A stretch of DNA of 64,000 nucleotides from Weissella kandleri. Lineage in GTDB: Bacteria; Bacillota; Bacilli; Lactobacillales; Lactobacillaceae. The notes beneath the pieces are model-generated. The model did no database searches, was not told the origin of the DNA, and saw nothing but the letters and a program-made list of their open reading frames with translations. Location of the stretch: the NCBI RefSeq assembly GCF_001438705.1, contig NZ_JQBP01000002.1, positions 155,805-219,804 on the forward strand, read 5' to 3'. Positions 9,087 through 18,118 of the stretch are shown piece after piece. A program made the position numbers and the translations under genes. Position 1 is the first letter of the stretch; the number at the start of each line of letters is the position of its first letter.

Positions 9087-9590
9087 ATGAAGCAAAAGGC
9101 ATGGCAAAATGACCGAGTATATCGGGCCATTGTGGATGACTTGTTGGCGCATCAAGAAGTGCAAGAATTAGTGAATTATCCGCAGCATCATCATTCGGAT
9201 CGCTTAACGCATTCCATTGATGTTTCATATTTGAGCTATCGGGTCGGGCTGCGGTTAGGTTTAAACGCGACTGCGCTCGCACGGGCTGGAATTTTGCATG
9301 ATCTTTTTTACTATGATTGGCGCGAAACTAAGTTCGAACTTGGCACACATGCTTTTATTCATCCGCGTGTCAGTTTGCGTAATGCTGAAAAATTAACGCC
9401 CTTGTCAAACATGGAAAAAGATATTATTTTAAAACACATGTGGGGATCGACTTGGGCGATGCCACACTATTGGGAGAGCTTTGTTTTGAATATAGTTGAC
9501 GATTGGACGGCTGTGAGTGATTTTTTGAATCCGGTGACCGATCGATTAATGACCTTGTCCACCCTACGTTGGGTCCGACGTCGGTCTTAA
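9087..9590 (+). CDS. HD-domain metal-dependent phosphohydrolase
   Basis: Small cytoplasmic HD-superfamily protein of 167 residues. His at residue 42 (RLTHSIDVSYLS), the HD pair at 71-72 (GILHDLFYYDW) and a later conserved Asp (NIVDDW) outline the metal site. The substrate is unknown; relatives include nucleotidases and nucleotide hydrolases. The open frame extends back to 9048, but the ATG at 9087 has AAGGTGGGGG at the right distance and begins the conserved part. The C-terminus ends in the basic run VRRRS. Possibly co-transcribed with the upstream methyltransferase. Confidence 0.8.
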   Translation: MKQKAWQNDRVYRAIVDDLLAHQEVQELVNYPQHHHSDRLTHSIDVSYLSYRVGLRLGLNATALARAGILHDLFYYDWRETKFELGTHAFIHPRVSLRNAEKLTPLSNMEKDIILKHMWGSTWAMPHYWESFVLNIVDDWTAVSDFLNPVTDRLMTLSTLRWVRRRS

Positions 9591-9653
9591 GATGGAGCTG
9601 GTTTCATAAAGTTATGCTTGTCAAATAACTTGATGAAGCGAGAGGGGACAGTG

Positions 9654-9977
9654 ATGATGGAACAACAAAATCAAGCAAAATTATGTGATAAATTTGTGGC
9701 AACCTTTGATATCTTAGGGCGTAAGTGGAATGGATTAATTATTGAATCATTGTTACTTGCAGGTCCACAACGCTTTAAGGATTTAGCAACACGAGTTGAA
9801 GCTTGTTCAGATCGGGTATTAGTAGAACGTCTGAAGGAGTTGGAACGGGCTAATATTTTGGAACGCAAAGTTGGTCTGGAATCAAGTCGAGCAATTTATC
9901 AATTGACACAACGAGGTGAAGCAATGCGTCCGGTGATGCGGTCAATTCATGAATGGGCTGATGAATATAATCATTAA
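9654..9977 (+). CDS. HxlR-family winged-helix transcriptional regulator
   Basis: DNA-binding regulator of the HxlR/MarR-like class, about 107 residues. It shows the family order: a conserved N-terminal Cys (AKLCDKF), FDILGRKWNGLII, the recognition helix region RFKDLATRVEACSDRVLVERLKELE, then the wing and LTQRGEAMRPVM. The N-terminal Cys is in several members a redox or electrophile sensor; whether that holds here is inference. The start at 9654 (or 9657) is chosen because GAGAGGGG lies just upstream; an earlier in-frame TTG at 9618 has no ribosome-binding site. No divergent target gene is adjacent, so its regulon is unknown. Confidence 0.88.
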   Translation: MMEQQNQAKLCDKFVATFDILGRKWNGLIIESLLLAGPQRFKDLATRVEACSDRVLVERLKELERANILERKVGLESSRAIYQLTQRGEAMRPVMRSIHEWADEYNH

Positions 9978-10018
9978 AAAATTAAAACGTGGGTCTTTCT
10001 TTGGAGGCGTGCGACAGC

Positions 10019-10068
10019 AAAAAAGCGGCGATTCAACAGGCTTGGCCTGGTGGAAAGGCGCTTTTTTA
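10019..10068 (+). terminator. Rho-independent terminator
   Basis: AAAAAGCG pairs with CGCTTTTT, enclosing an inner CAGGC/GCCTG hairpin, and ends in a T tract. Confidence 0.8.
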
Positions 10069-10189
10069 TTATCAGGAGCCAGATGAAGTGTGTAACTGGT
10101 AAGTTTTGGATTTTAAATGGTGAGTGGATGATTAAAGAACTGGAAAAAAGTGTTAAAATGAAGTAATTATATTTAATGGAGACTAATCA

Positions 10190-11020
10190 ATGATTGAATT
10201 AAATAACGCTGAATTATTAAATGCTTTAGACCATTTTAGAGCTAAGCAAACGCCGAAGTTTCAAACTGAATTTGAATTGGCCTTGTTGAATGCGCAATTC
10301 TTAACGCCTGTGCAAGTGCCAGCAGGGGCTAAGCGTGCTGCGGACGGGACTGTTACAGTCGAACCGGGTGAACCACTGCAATTTGTGTCATTAATGGACA
10401 CGGATGGTGAACCAATTTTACCAATTTTTACTGATGATAAAAATTATCAAGCAACACCGCAACCATGGGAACCAGACGTTATGGTAGTACAATTTCCCTT
10501 TGCGCAATTTGTTGAAATGTTTAAGCAAGATCCAACATTGAATAAATTAGTGATGAATCCTTTTTCGGAAGAAGGCATGGAAATCACGCGTGAAAATATT
10601 GAATACATGCTGGAAATCTATACTCAAGATGGGCATCAACATGTCAAAACTCATTATCAAGAGTCGGGCGAAACCCCAGAGCTTGAAATTGTGACGGCCG
10701 AAAATATTCCAACTAGTTTGCAAGCTGAATTGATGGGCTTAGCTGACGACATGCATGGTGTTATTAGTGAAATGTATATGCTTTGGATGAAAATGCCCGA
10801 TGGATATTTTGTGGGTAAGGCGGATGCACCATCCAAGCAGCCCATGCAATCATTGTTGATTTTAAATGGTGACAGTCAAGTGGGTTTGCAACAAACTTTA
10901 CCTAAATTTGAAGAAAAGTTTGATGAAATTATGGGCGGGACGCAACAAGTTCAGGTTTTGCTGATTGATCAAGTGCCTGGGTTGAATATGGATGAATTTG
11001 AACCATTTTACGTGTACTAA
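10190..11020 (+). CDS. SseB-like domain protein
   Basis: A 276-residue acidic cytoplasmic protein resembling the two-part SseB family (first named for enhanced serine sensitivity in E. coli). The N-terminal part (about 5-130) has the pattern of a short helical start, PVQVPAG, FVSLMDTDGEPILPIFTDD and QFPFAQFVEMF that marks SseB N-domains. The C-terminal part (about 195-276) contains LLILNGDSQVGL and VQVLLIDQVPGL, typical of the SseB C-domain. The biochemical role of the family is not established. TGGAGA precedes the ATG. It is followed after 35 bases by ferredoxin reductase, probably in one operon. Confidence 0.72.
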   Translation: MIELNNAELLNALDHFRAKQTPKFQTEFELALLNAQFLTPVQVPAGAKRAADGTVTVEPGEPLQFVSLMDTDGEPILPIFTDDKNYQATPQPWEPDVMVVQFPFAQFVEMFKQDPTLNKLVMNPFSEEGMEITRENIEYMLEIYTQDGHQHVKTHYQESGETPELEIVTAENIPTSLQAELMGLADDMHGVISEMYMLWMKMPDGYFVGKADAPSKQPMQSLLILNGDSQVGLQQTLPKFEEKFDEIMGGTQQVQVLLIDQVPGLNMDEFEPFYVY

Positions 11021-11055
11021 GAAGGGAGATTTGATTCATCTTGGAAAGGGGAAAC

Positions 11056-12069
11056 ATGATGAAAACGCGTCAAATGGATTTAGTAATTATTGGAGCGGGG
11101 CCGGTTGGTCTGTTTGCGGCCTATTATGCAGGATTACGTGAATTGAATACTGTAGTAATTGAAAGTTTGTCAGTTGTAGGGGGACAACCACAAAATTTAT
11201 ATCCGTATAAAGAAATTCTGGATGTTCCCGGTCTATTTGGTATCAGTGGTGATGCATTGGTGGAAAATTTAGAACAGCAAAGAACGCAATTAAATTCACA
11301 TTTACAATTAGCGACGACGGTCATTGATGTTCAGGCTAGCTTGGATCATGTTACGGTGGTTACAGATCAACAAGAAACGATTGAAGCACAGGCAGTTATC
11401 GTGGCGACCGGTAAAGGAGCTTTTCAGCCACGCTATTTGCCGGAAACATTAGCACAACCTTCTGTGAGTGGGGGGATTGATTATGTTTTAACTGACCTAG
11501 ATAAATATCATCAGCGTGATGTATTAGTGTTGGGTGGTGGAGATACTGCGGTTGATCTAGCTAATCAGCTGACTAAAACTGCTGCGCATGTAACTTTAGT
11601 GCATCGACGTCAACAATTTCGGGCGTTAGAGCATGCTGTGCAACAGCTATCAAGCAACGGGGTTTCAGTTATGACGCCGTATGCAGTAGAAGCAATTGAG
11701 CAAAATTCCGAACAAAAGTTGGTAGCAGCGGTGCATGAAGTCCATGGCACCAAGACGCAGACGTTAGTGGCAGATTATATTTTACCGAGTTATGGCTTCC
11801 GGTCTGATAATCGGGTGGTGGAACAGTGGACAATTCAGCCAGCCCTCGCTCGGCAAAAAATGTTAGTGAATCAACAATTGCGGACCTCGATTCCACGCGT
11901 GTTTGCGATTGGTGATGCAGCCGAGTATGAAAATAAGGCTGAATTAATTGCTACTGGTTTAGGAGAGGCGCCGATTGCCATTAATACGATTATTAATGAT
12001 TATTTCCCAACGGCGCGTGGCATTGTGCATTCGTCGAGCTTGCAAATTCGAGATGGTCAGCTGCAATAA
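11056..12069 (+). CDS. Ferredoxin--NADP+ reductase, thioredoxin-reductase-like type
   Basis: FAD- and NADPH-binding flavoenzyme of the TrxR-like FNR group found in Firmicutes; it passes electrons between NADPH and ferredoxin or flavodoxin. The FAD-binding GAGPVG is at residues 13-18, the NADPH-binding GGGDTA at 160-165 followed by HRRQQFRA for the 2'-phosphate, and the second FAD motif AIGDAAEYENK near the C-terminus. The redox-active CxxC of true thioredoxin reductase is absent, which separates it from TrxB. It is 337 residues from the ATG at 11056; an upstream in-frame TTG at 11041 is less likely because GAAAGGGG lies between the two. Confidence 0.9.
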   Translation: MMKTRQMDLVIIGAGPVGLFAAYYAGLRELNTVVIESLSVVGGQPQNLYPYKEILDVPGLFGISGDALVENLEQQRTQLNSHLQLATTVIDVQASLDHVTVVTDQQETIEAQAVIVATGKGAFQPRYLPETLAQPSVSGGIDYVLTDLDKYHQRDVLVLGGGDTAVDLANQLTKTAAHVTLVHRRQQFRALEHAVQQLSSNGVSVMTPYAVEAIEQNSEQKLVAAVHEVHGTKTQTLVADYILPSYGFRSDNRVVEQWTIQPALARQKMLVNQQLRTSIPRVFAIGDAAEYENKAELIATGLGEAPIAINTIINDYFPTARGIVHSSSLQIRDGQLQ

Positions 12070-12080
12070 TCGAATTATGT

Positions 12081-12096
12081 GCTGACACAGGTCAGC
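12081..12096 (+). terminator. Perfect short hairpin after ferredoxin reductase
   Basis: GCTGAC and GTCAGC flank the loop ACAG. The following sequence, GCCATTTATT, is only moderately T-rich, so termination would be weak. Confidence 0.4.
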
Positions 12097-12145
12097 GCCA
12101 TTTATTGATGAGCGTTAGAATCTACTCGTCAACCATGTGTTTTTT

Positions 12146-12154
12146 TGGTATAAT
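12146..12154 (+). promoter_or_regulatory. Extended -10 promoter of gpmA
   Basis: TGGTATAAT (extended -10 form TGN-TATAAT) lies 36 bases before the start codon; the -35 region is poor, as expected for extended -10 promoters. Confidence 0.65.
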
Positions 12155-12189
12155 ATTCACATATTGATTCAGAAAGAGGTAAACAAAGA

Positions 12190-12906
12190 ATGGCTAAATT
12201 AGTTTTGATTCGTCACGGACAATCAGAGTGGAACGCTTTGAATTTATTTAATGGTTGGGTAGATACAAAGCTATCTGATAAGGGAGTCGCTCAAGCCAAA
12301 GAAGCTGGAGCAATGTTGGCCAAGGAAGGAATTCAATTTGACCAAGCTTATACTTCAGTTTTGACGCGTGCGATTACAACTTTGCACTATGCTTTGGAAG
12401 AAGCTGGACAAATGTTTATTCCTGAAGATAAGACATGGCGTTTGAACGAACGGCATTACGGAGCTTTGCAAGGTTTGAACAAGGCTGATGCCGCTGCAAA
12501 GTATGGTGACGAGCAAGTGCACCAATGGCGTCGTTCATATGATGTTTTGCCACCATTGTTGACTGAACAAACTGAGACGGTTGAAGTTTTGGGTAAGACT
12601 TACCCAGCCTTTGATCGGCGTTATGCAGATGTTCCTGAAGGTGAATTGCCATACGGTGAAAATTTGAAAGTTACTTTGGAACGTGTCTTGCCATTTTGGA
12701 CTTCAAATATCGAAAAGGATTTGCAAGCTGGAAAGAACGTTTTGATTGCCGCTCACGGTAACTCATTGCGTGCCTTGGTTAAGCACATTGAAAACATTTC
12801 AGATGATGATATCTTAGGTGTTGAAATTGCAAATGGACAACCATTGGTATATGACTTTGATGACAACATGAATGTTGTTTCAAAGAATGTTTTGGAAAAT
12901 AAATAA
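12190..12906 (+). CDS. gpmA: 2,3-bisphosphoglycerate-dependent phosphoglycerate mutase
   Basis: Interconverts 3- and 2-phosphoglycerate in lower glycolysis. The phosphohistidine motif [10 protein letters not shown] places catalytic His at residue 9; RHYGALQG and the second histidine in [12 protein letters not shown] are also intact. 238 residues, near the usual length for the cofactor-dependent enzyme (228-250). AGAGGT lies upstream of the ATG. Codons are conservative (TTG-, GGT- and GAA-rich), as in highly expressed genes of this window. Single gene between an extended -10 promoter and a terminator. Confidence 0.97.
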   Translation: MAKLVLIRHGQSEWNALNLFNGWVDTKLSDKGVAQAKEAGAMLAKEGIQFDQAYTSVLTRAITTLHYALEEAGQMFIPEDKTWRLNERHYGALQGLNKADAAAKYGDEQVHQWRRSYDVLPPLLTEQTETVEVLGKTYPAFDRRYADVPEGELPYGENLKVTLERVLPFWTSNIEKDLQAGKNVLIAAHGNSLRALVKHIENISDDDILGVEIANGQPLVYDFDDNMNVVSKNVLENK

Positions 12907-12919
12907 TTAATTAATGATT

Positions 12920-12954
12920 AAGGTTCAATGACGGTAACGTGGTTGGACTTTTTG
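12920..12954 (+). terminator. Terminator after gpmA
   Basis: AAGGTTCAA and TTGGACTTT pair with wobbles, followed by TTTG. Confidence 0.55.
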
Positions 12955-13098
12955 TTTTGTAAAAAAGTTGATTTAATTCTAAAGAAAAGGATATGATTTT
13001 TGAGATAGCATGCAAAAGAATCTGGGCTCATCTATAATAAAATTAATGTGGTGTAATACTTTGAAGAATTAAATGGTGTAAAAGGCGAGGATAACAGC

Positions 13099-13794
13099 AT
13101 GACGGACGATCAAGTTCAAGAATTAAAACGATATAAAGAGCTACTTGACGTAGGCGCCCTCTCACAGGCAGATTATGACCGTCTGAAAGAACGGGCAATC
13201 CAGGTAGAATTAATTGCTTTATCAGTCGAAGGAAAAAATAATCCACAAAAGGTTCGTGAGTCACGCAATGCGGCTGAGCAAAAGAAGCACCCTAAGCGTC
13301 ATTGGGGTCGATATTTGTTAGAATTGCTTTTGTTGGTAATCGTATGCGCGGGTGGTTATTATTGGTGGCAGTATGATCAAACCCAAGCTCAAAATCAAAT
13401 TAAGCAAAATGAACAGCATGCTGTCAAACGCAATCAAAAGGCCGAAAAGGCGAATCATAAGCCAACGAAGCCAAAGACGCAGGCTCAAGAAAAAGATGAA
13501 ACAGCACAAACTAGTAGTGCGACCCCGGTTGCAGATAATGTAGCTGTGATTGATGGAAATGCGGCGCAAGCTTTAGTTGAACAAAATGATCCGCTTGGCG
13601 GCGGACAGTGGATGTTAAATAGCAGTGACGGCACGAATTTCACTTTTGTGACGCCGGCTGATGCAGATGGCACTTTTCAAAAAGCGCTAGTGACTGATCG
13701 AGGTGACGGTCAAAATGTAGAATTGCGCATGGGGACAGTTGATACCAACGGGGCGTGGCAAGTTGATAGTGACGTAACAATACCGTGGCAATAA
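13099..13794 (+). CDS. SHOCT-domain membrane-anchored protein of unknown function
   Basis: 231 residues. Residues about 5-34 (VQELKRYKELLDVGALSQADYDRLKERA) fit the SHOCT short C-terminal-type module, here placed at the N-terminus. A single membrane segment follows at about 72-90 (LLELLLLVIVCAGGYYWW), then a Lys/Gln-rich linker, and a roughly 100-residue extracytoplasmic domain ending in VDSDVTIPWQ. The topology is inferred from the positive residues before the helix: N-terminus inside. SHOCT modules are thought to mediate oligomerisation or sorting, but the role here is unknown. GGCGAGG is the ribosome-binding site and a strong terminator follows directly. Confidence 0.75.
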   Translation: MTDDQVQELKRYKELLDVGALSQADYDRLKERAIQVELIALSVEGKNNPQKVRESRNAAEQKKHPKRHWGRYLLELLLLVIVCAGGYYWWQYDQTQAQNQIKQNEQHAVKRNQKAEKANHKPTKPKTQAQEKDETAQTSSATPVADNVAVIDGNAAQALVEQNDPLGGGQWMLNSSDGTNFTFVTPADADGTFQKALVTDRGDGQNVELRMGTVDTNGAWQVDSDVTIPWQ

Positions 13795-13796
13795 AG

Positions 13797-13833
13797 AAAT
13801 GATGTTAGAAAAATAGCTTCTAACATCATTTTT
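13797..13833 (+). terminator. Strong rho-independent terminator
   Basis: AAATGATGTTAGAA (13797-13810) and its perfect inverse complement (13818-13831) flank a seven-base loop, ending in a T run. Confidence 0.93.
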
Positions 13834-13972
13834 AATAGGTTGACTTTCATTAAAATCTGTATATGAGTATAATAGGATACCTAAATGAGGTATAATTTGT
13901 AATGCTGAATTAATTTAAATTGAGCTACTACATAAATACAAGATTTATAAGATAGTTGTAGGGAGATAACGA

Positions 13973-14818
13973 ATGGGAAATAAAGGTAAACAGGTGTTAG
14001 TATTAAATAAGGTGTGTTTCTCATTTTTTATTGTTGTCATGTTGATTACTGCTAAAATGACAATAACATCAGAAAGTTTATTATTTAATATTACTTATTT
14101 AGGATTGATAGCTATAACTATTATATTGGCATTATTCGGCGGACTGCTTATCGGGTCTGTTTCTGATGCAATATTCATTACTATACAAATTTTATACCTA
14201 TTTTATCTGCATGTTGCGAAAAATGTGGGATTTAACTTAATTTTCATCTACTGGTTGATGGCACCAACTATTTTATTGAGCTTGCTGAATTTGATGGTTA
14301 AAGATATACACGCAATTGACTTTAAGGATAAGGAGATGCCGGAAGAAATGATCAACCAAGGTACTTTTCGTGAAAAAAATCGTTTACGAACAAACGAAGC
14401 GTTTATTCAAGATGCAGGTGTTTTTATAGAAACCAGTCGTCGGTTTATAATTCCTACGAGTACTGTTTTAATCAAAATTAATTCTTTGAAGCAGTTACGA
14501 AGCGTTATGAGCGAGAATCAATTAAATGCGCTAATTGATATGGTAACCGAGTCTTTGAACGTAAGTAAGCGAGGAAATGATATTTCTTATTTACTTAATG
14601 ATGGGGATGACATTATCTGGGCACAACTTTTATATACTGATTTAGAAGGCGCATATACGGTAGCCATGCGTATTGAAGAAAACTTTAAAATTATATTAAA
14701 TGAATCAAAATCATTCAATGGTACTGCTATATCTTTGCAAACGGCTGCCGTTTCTTGGGATTCAACTGAAATGAAAACCCCATATGACTTTACAAATGCA
14801 GCTATGCATGCAATTTAA
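13973..14818 (+). CDS. Membrane protein with degenerate GGDEF domain
   Basis: 281 residues. Residues 1-110 hold about four hydrophobic helices. The remaining cytoplasmic part has the outline of a GGDEF domain (NRLRTNEAFIQDA; STVLIKINSLKQL; ISYLLNDGDDIIWAQLL; EGAYTVAMRIEENFKII), but the catalytic features are lost: the DxD-F metal site reads KINSL and the signature GGDEF reads DGDDI. It is therefore unlikely to make c-di-GMP and may act as a receptor, scaffold or regulatory partner. It is the first gene of an AT-rich cluster whose third gene carries a PilZ c-di-GMP-binding domain, which supports the assignment. AGGGAG precedes the ATG. The function is inference. Confidence 0.65.
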   Translation: MGNKGKQVLVLNKVCFSFFIVVMLITAKMTITSESLLFNITYLGLIAITIILALFGGLLIGSVSDAIFITIQILYLFYLHVAKNVGFNLIFIYWLMAPTILLSLLNLMVKDIHAIDFKDKEMPEEMINQGTFREKNRLRTNEAFIQDAGVFIETSRRFIIPTSTVLIKINSLKQLRSVMSENQLNALIDMVTESLNVSKRGNDISYLLNDGDDIIWAQLLYTDLEGAYTVAMRIEENFKIILNESKSFNGTAISLQTAAVSWDSTEMKTPYDFTNAAMHAI

Positions 14819-14822
14819 AATT

Positions 14823-14839
14823 ACGTTTAAGTTAAACGT
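14823..14839. repeat. Perfect palindrome after the GGDEF-like gene, with cre-like overlap
   Basis: ACGTTTAA and TTAAACGT flank a single G. The right half continues as AAACGTTTTCA, so 14831-14844 is a partial CcpA cre match. It could be an operator or a weak hairpin between genes one and two of the cluster. Confidence 0.4.
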
Positions 14840-15057
14840 TTTCAAGCAGCGCTAGTTTTTCATTAAATGATGTAAATTTAATTATAAAACATGTTATAGA
14901 CTTGGTGTTTTAAAGGGTTAATGCATCACATTGTAATTTTTATGACAATTAAATAGCACAAAAGATAATGTTATTAATTGTGATGTTAAACACATAATAA
15001 ATAGGTTACAATGATCGCATAATATTACTAATAATACGGAAGGTACTTAAGTTATTC

Positions 15058-16134
15058 ATGAAAAATTATAGTATTTTAATACCTGCGCTGAATCCTGATC
15101 AAAAATTGATTATGTTAATTAAGGACTTGATTACTAAAGCTCATCCATTTAATTCGATTCTAATAGTTGATGATGGTAGTGATGAAGGAAGCCAGGATAT
15201 ATTTCAACAAATTAAGCAACTTAACAATCCTAAAATTCATGTGCAACACCATATCAAAAATTTAGGTAAAGGAGCCGCTCTGAAAACTGGTTTTCAAACT
15301 TTGATTAAATATAATCATGACATAGATGGAATTGCTACGTTAGATTCTGATGGTCAGCACACAGTGGGGGCTTTAAACGATTGTTTAGAGGCGTTTGATC
15401 AAAATAATAATGCTTTAGTATTAGGCGTTCGCCAGTTTACTAATAAAATACCACTGCGTAGCCAATTTGGTAATATTTTAACGAGTAAATTGGTGAAATA
15501 TGTTGCACATCAGAATATTTCGGATACTCAAACGGGACTTAGAATTATCCCCAAGGATTATGCTCAGAAATTAATAGACTTTGATGGTGACCGATTTCAG
15601 TTTGAGTTTGACATGCTTTTACAGGCTAGCACAAATAGTATAAAAATAGTTGAGCAACCGATCCCTACAATTTATATTGATGGCAATAAATCTTCACATT
15701 TTCGAGTGATACGTGATTCATTATCCATTTATTCCAGATTTTTAAAATTTGCTGCAAGTAGTTTAATTTCGTTTTTAGTTGATATTTTACTTTTTGAAGT
15801 AACTATTCTTATTTTTAATAATCATGTTTTGAAAACGGTATTAATAGCAACTGTAGTTTCCAGATTGATGTCTGCCGTAGTTAATTACAGTTTAAATCGG
15901 AATGTTGTTTTCGATAAAAATGGGCAAAATACTTTAATTAAGTACGGAAGCCTTTTTATAGTACAAATGTTTATTTCAGGTTTCATGACCGACTTTTTCA
16001 CACAATTGATCCCAAATAATACTAACGTTACCCCTATGTTGGTTAAAATAGTTGTGGATTTCGGGTTGTTTTTGATTAGTTATCGAATTCAACGAGATTT
16101 TATTTTTAAAAATGCTAAAAAAGGATCAAATTAA
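15058..16134 (+). CDS. Family 2 glycosyltransferase fused to a GtrA-like membrane domain
   Basis: 358 residues. The N-terminal 220 residues are a DPM1-like GT-A domain (ILIPALNP; LIVDDGSDEG; acceptor-metal motif LDSDGQH; LGVRQF; DTQTGLRIIPKDY). Residues about 228-350 are a GtrA-like domain with four membrane helices (FLKFAASSLISFLVDILLF; NYSLNRNVVFDK). Such fusions usually transfer a hexose from a nucleotide sugar to undecaprenyl phosphate and help move it across the membrane. Second gene of the EPS-type cluster, with a 239-base gap before it and a 2-base gap to the next gene. Visibly AT-rich compared with housekeeping neighbours, suggesting transfer. Confidence 0.85.
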   Translation: MKNYSILIPALNPDQKLIMLIKDLITKAHPFNSILIVDDGSDEGSQDIFQQIKQLNNPKIHVQHHIKNLGKGAALKTGFQTLIKYNHDIDGIATLDSDGQHTVGALNDCLEAFDQNNNALVLGVRQFTNKIPLRSQFGNILTSKLVKYVAHQNISDTQTGLRIIPKDYAQKLIDFDGDRFQFEFDMLLQASTNSIKIVEQPIPTIYIDGNKSSHFRVIRDSLSIYSRFLKFAASSLISFLVDILLFEVTILIFNNHVLKTVLIATVVSRLMSAVVNYSLNRNVVFDKNGQNTLIKYGSLFIVQMFISGFMTDFFTQLIPNNTNVTPMLVKIVVDFGLFLISYRIQRDFIFKNAKKGSN

Positions 16135-16136
16135 AA

Positions 16137-18113
16137 ATGGGAATTAAGAAAAAAATACAATATTTTTTAGCAATTTTTTTGACGGTTATGTATCTAATCT
16201 GGCGAATTTTTTTCACCATTCCGTGGACAGCTTCATTTTTCACATTATTATTTGCGCTTCTTTTGGTCACTAGTGAGATTCTTTCTAGTTTCACCGCCTT
16301 TCTTCTGATCATTTTTCGTCTTATGAAAGATAAAAGTGATAAAAAAATTGAAGATCCAAAGTTTGATTTAAACGAGCCAGCTCCTAGTATAGATGTCATT
16401 ATCGTAACGCACAATGAAGAGGTTGATTTATTACGAAAAACTGTAAATGCAGCTAAATTTATGGAATATCCCGATCCTAAATTAGTTAATATTGTGATAG
16501 CTGATGATGGAAATCGCCCCGACGTTAAGGCATTGGCTGATGAATACAGTGTTCAATATATTGGTATGGAAAATAATAAGGATGCAAAAGCAGGTAATAT
16601 CAATAATGCATTGAGACAGTTGAATTCAACACTCTTAACCGTTTTTGATGCTGATATGATTCCGTTTTCTAATTACCTAATGGCAAGCGTGCCATTTTTC
16701 ACTAAAAATTTTGCTGACTTAAAAAGTGATCCAGATAATACTGAAAAAATAGGGTTTATACAAACACCGCAAAGTTTTTATAATGCTGATATTTTTCAAT
16801 TTAATTTATTTTTAGAAAGTTCAGTCGTCAATGAGCAAGATTATTTTTCGCGCGATATAAATGTTTTAAATGGTGCAAGCGGTCATGCCTTATTTACGGG
16901 ATCCAATGCAGTGTTTTTACGAGAAAGTGTTGATCGTGTTGGACTGTTCCCAACAGATACTATTACGGAAGATTTTGAACTAGGGGCTCGCATTAATAGT
17001 GCAGGATATATTAGCCTAGCGACTGAGGTTGCAGTTTCCAGTGGAATTACGCCGGTTGATATTAAAAGTGTCATCAAGCAACGTGTTCGTTGGGCACGGG
17101 GAGTGATTCGTAGTGGTAAAAATATGCATATTTTTACCAATCCTAATATAACTTTTTTGAATCGGATCATTTTGATTAACACTTGGTTATACTGGTGGTC
17201 ATTTTTCCGGCGATTAATATTTATTATTGCGCCAATTTTGTACGCACTTTTTCATATTCAGGTAGTTAATGCTAATTTTTGGTTATTGATGATTTTTTGG
17301 GCCCCAGGTTATTTCTCTCTGCATCACGTCTTAGGAGATACACCTACAAATATTCGAAATGAACGTTGGGGAGAGATACAAGAAACTTTTTTTGCTCCTT
17401 ACATTTTTTTGCCAGTTATTTTGGAGACAATTGGTATTCGCGCAAAAAAGTTTAAGGTGACTGATAAAAAAGTTAATTTTTCTTGGAAAGATAAATTGTA
17501 CTCGATTCCTTATTTAATTCTTTGGGGCTTAACATTGTTTTCCATTATAATATTTAATTATGGTAAGTGGGGCTCAGAGATTTTGTATGGAAGTGTTATT
17601 ACTTTTTGGTTATTGATGCAATTTATTAACTTAAGTTTTTGTGTCTTTATTTCTATGAAAAGAAATATTAATCGTAAAAGTGAGCGCTTTATGCGTAAAA
17701 CGAGCGGTAAAATTAAATATAACGGTGAGTGGCTTCCATTTAAAACGCGGGACGTTTCAGATGCGGGTCTATCTATGGAATTATGTAATGAAGATTCACG
17801 TGCCGTTTTAGAACGCGGACAAAAAGTAGAGGGCATTTTATACCATAAATCGTATCCAATTCATTTTGATGGATTAGTAATGCGATCTAGTGGTCAAGGA
17901 GCCGAAAAATGGTATGGCTTGGTTAGTGAAATTAAAAATAATGAAGATCGTAATCATTATCTAGAATTAATTTACGATGGGCAAAATAAATTTGTTGCTG
18001 CAGAACAAGATAATTGGTTAACTACTTTAGATGAATTGAATTTAAATATAATTTTCCATTTGAATAAAATTGAACGAAGTATTATGAAAAAATTTAATAA
18101 GAATAGTAGGTAA
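16137..18113 (+). CDS. Cellulose-synthase-like processive glycosyltransferase with PilZ domain
   Basis: 658-residue membrane GT2 enzyme of the BcsA type. N-terminal helices are followed by a cytoplasmic catalytic domain with DDG at 123-125, DAD at 171-173, TED at 277-279 and QRVRW at 315-319, the complete D,D,D,QxxRW set of processive synthases. Further membrane helices (about 330-510) would form the polymer channel. A C-terminal PilZ domain starts near 513: RKSER (RxxxR) at 513-517 and DVSDAG (DxSxxG) at 539-544, the residues that bind c-di-GMP in BcsA. Predicted product: a beta-linked extracellular polysaccharide under c-di-GMP control. The sugar and linkage are unknown. Confidence 0.88.
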   Translation: MGIKKKIQYFLAIFLTVMYLIWRIFFTIPWTASFFTLLFALLLVTSEILSSFTAFLLIIFRLMKDKSDKKIEDPKFDLNEPAPSIDVIIVTHNEEVDLLRKTVNAAKFMEYPDPKLVNIVIADDGNRPDVKALADEYSVQYIGMENNKDAKAGNINNALRQLNSTLLTVFDADMIPFSNYLMASVPFFTKNFADLKSDPDNTEKIGFIQTPQSFYNADIFQFNLFLESSVVNEQDYFSRDINVLNGASGHALFTGSNAVFLRESVDRVGLFPTDTITEDFELGARINSAGYISLATEVAVSSGITPVDIKSVIKQRVRWARGVIRSGKNMHIFTNPNITFLNRIILINTWLYWWSFFRRLIFIIAPILYALFHIQVVNANFWLLMIFWAPGYFSLHHVLGDTPTNIRNERWGEIQETFFAPYIFLPVILETIGIRAKKFKVTDKKVNFSWKDKLYSIPYLILWGLTLFSIIIFNYGKWGSEILYGSVITFWLLMQFINLSFCVFISMKRNINRKSERFMRKTSGKIKYNGEWLPFKTRDVSDAGLSMELCNEDSRAVLERGQKVEGILYHKSYPIHFDGLVMRSSGQGAEKWYGLVSEIKNNEDRNHYLELIYDGQNKFVAAEQDNWLTTLDELNLNIIFHLNKIERSIMKKFNKNSR

Positions 18114-18118
18114 TTACC

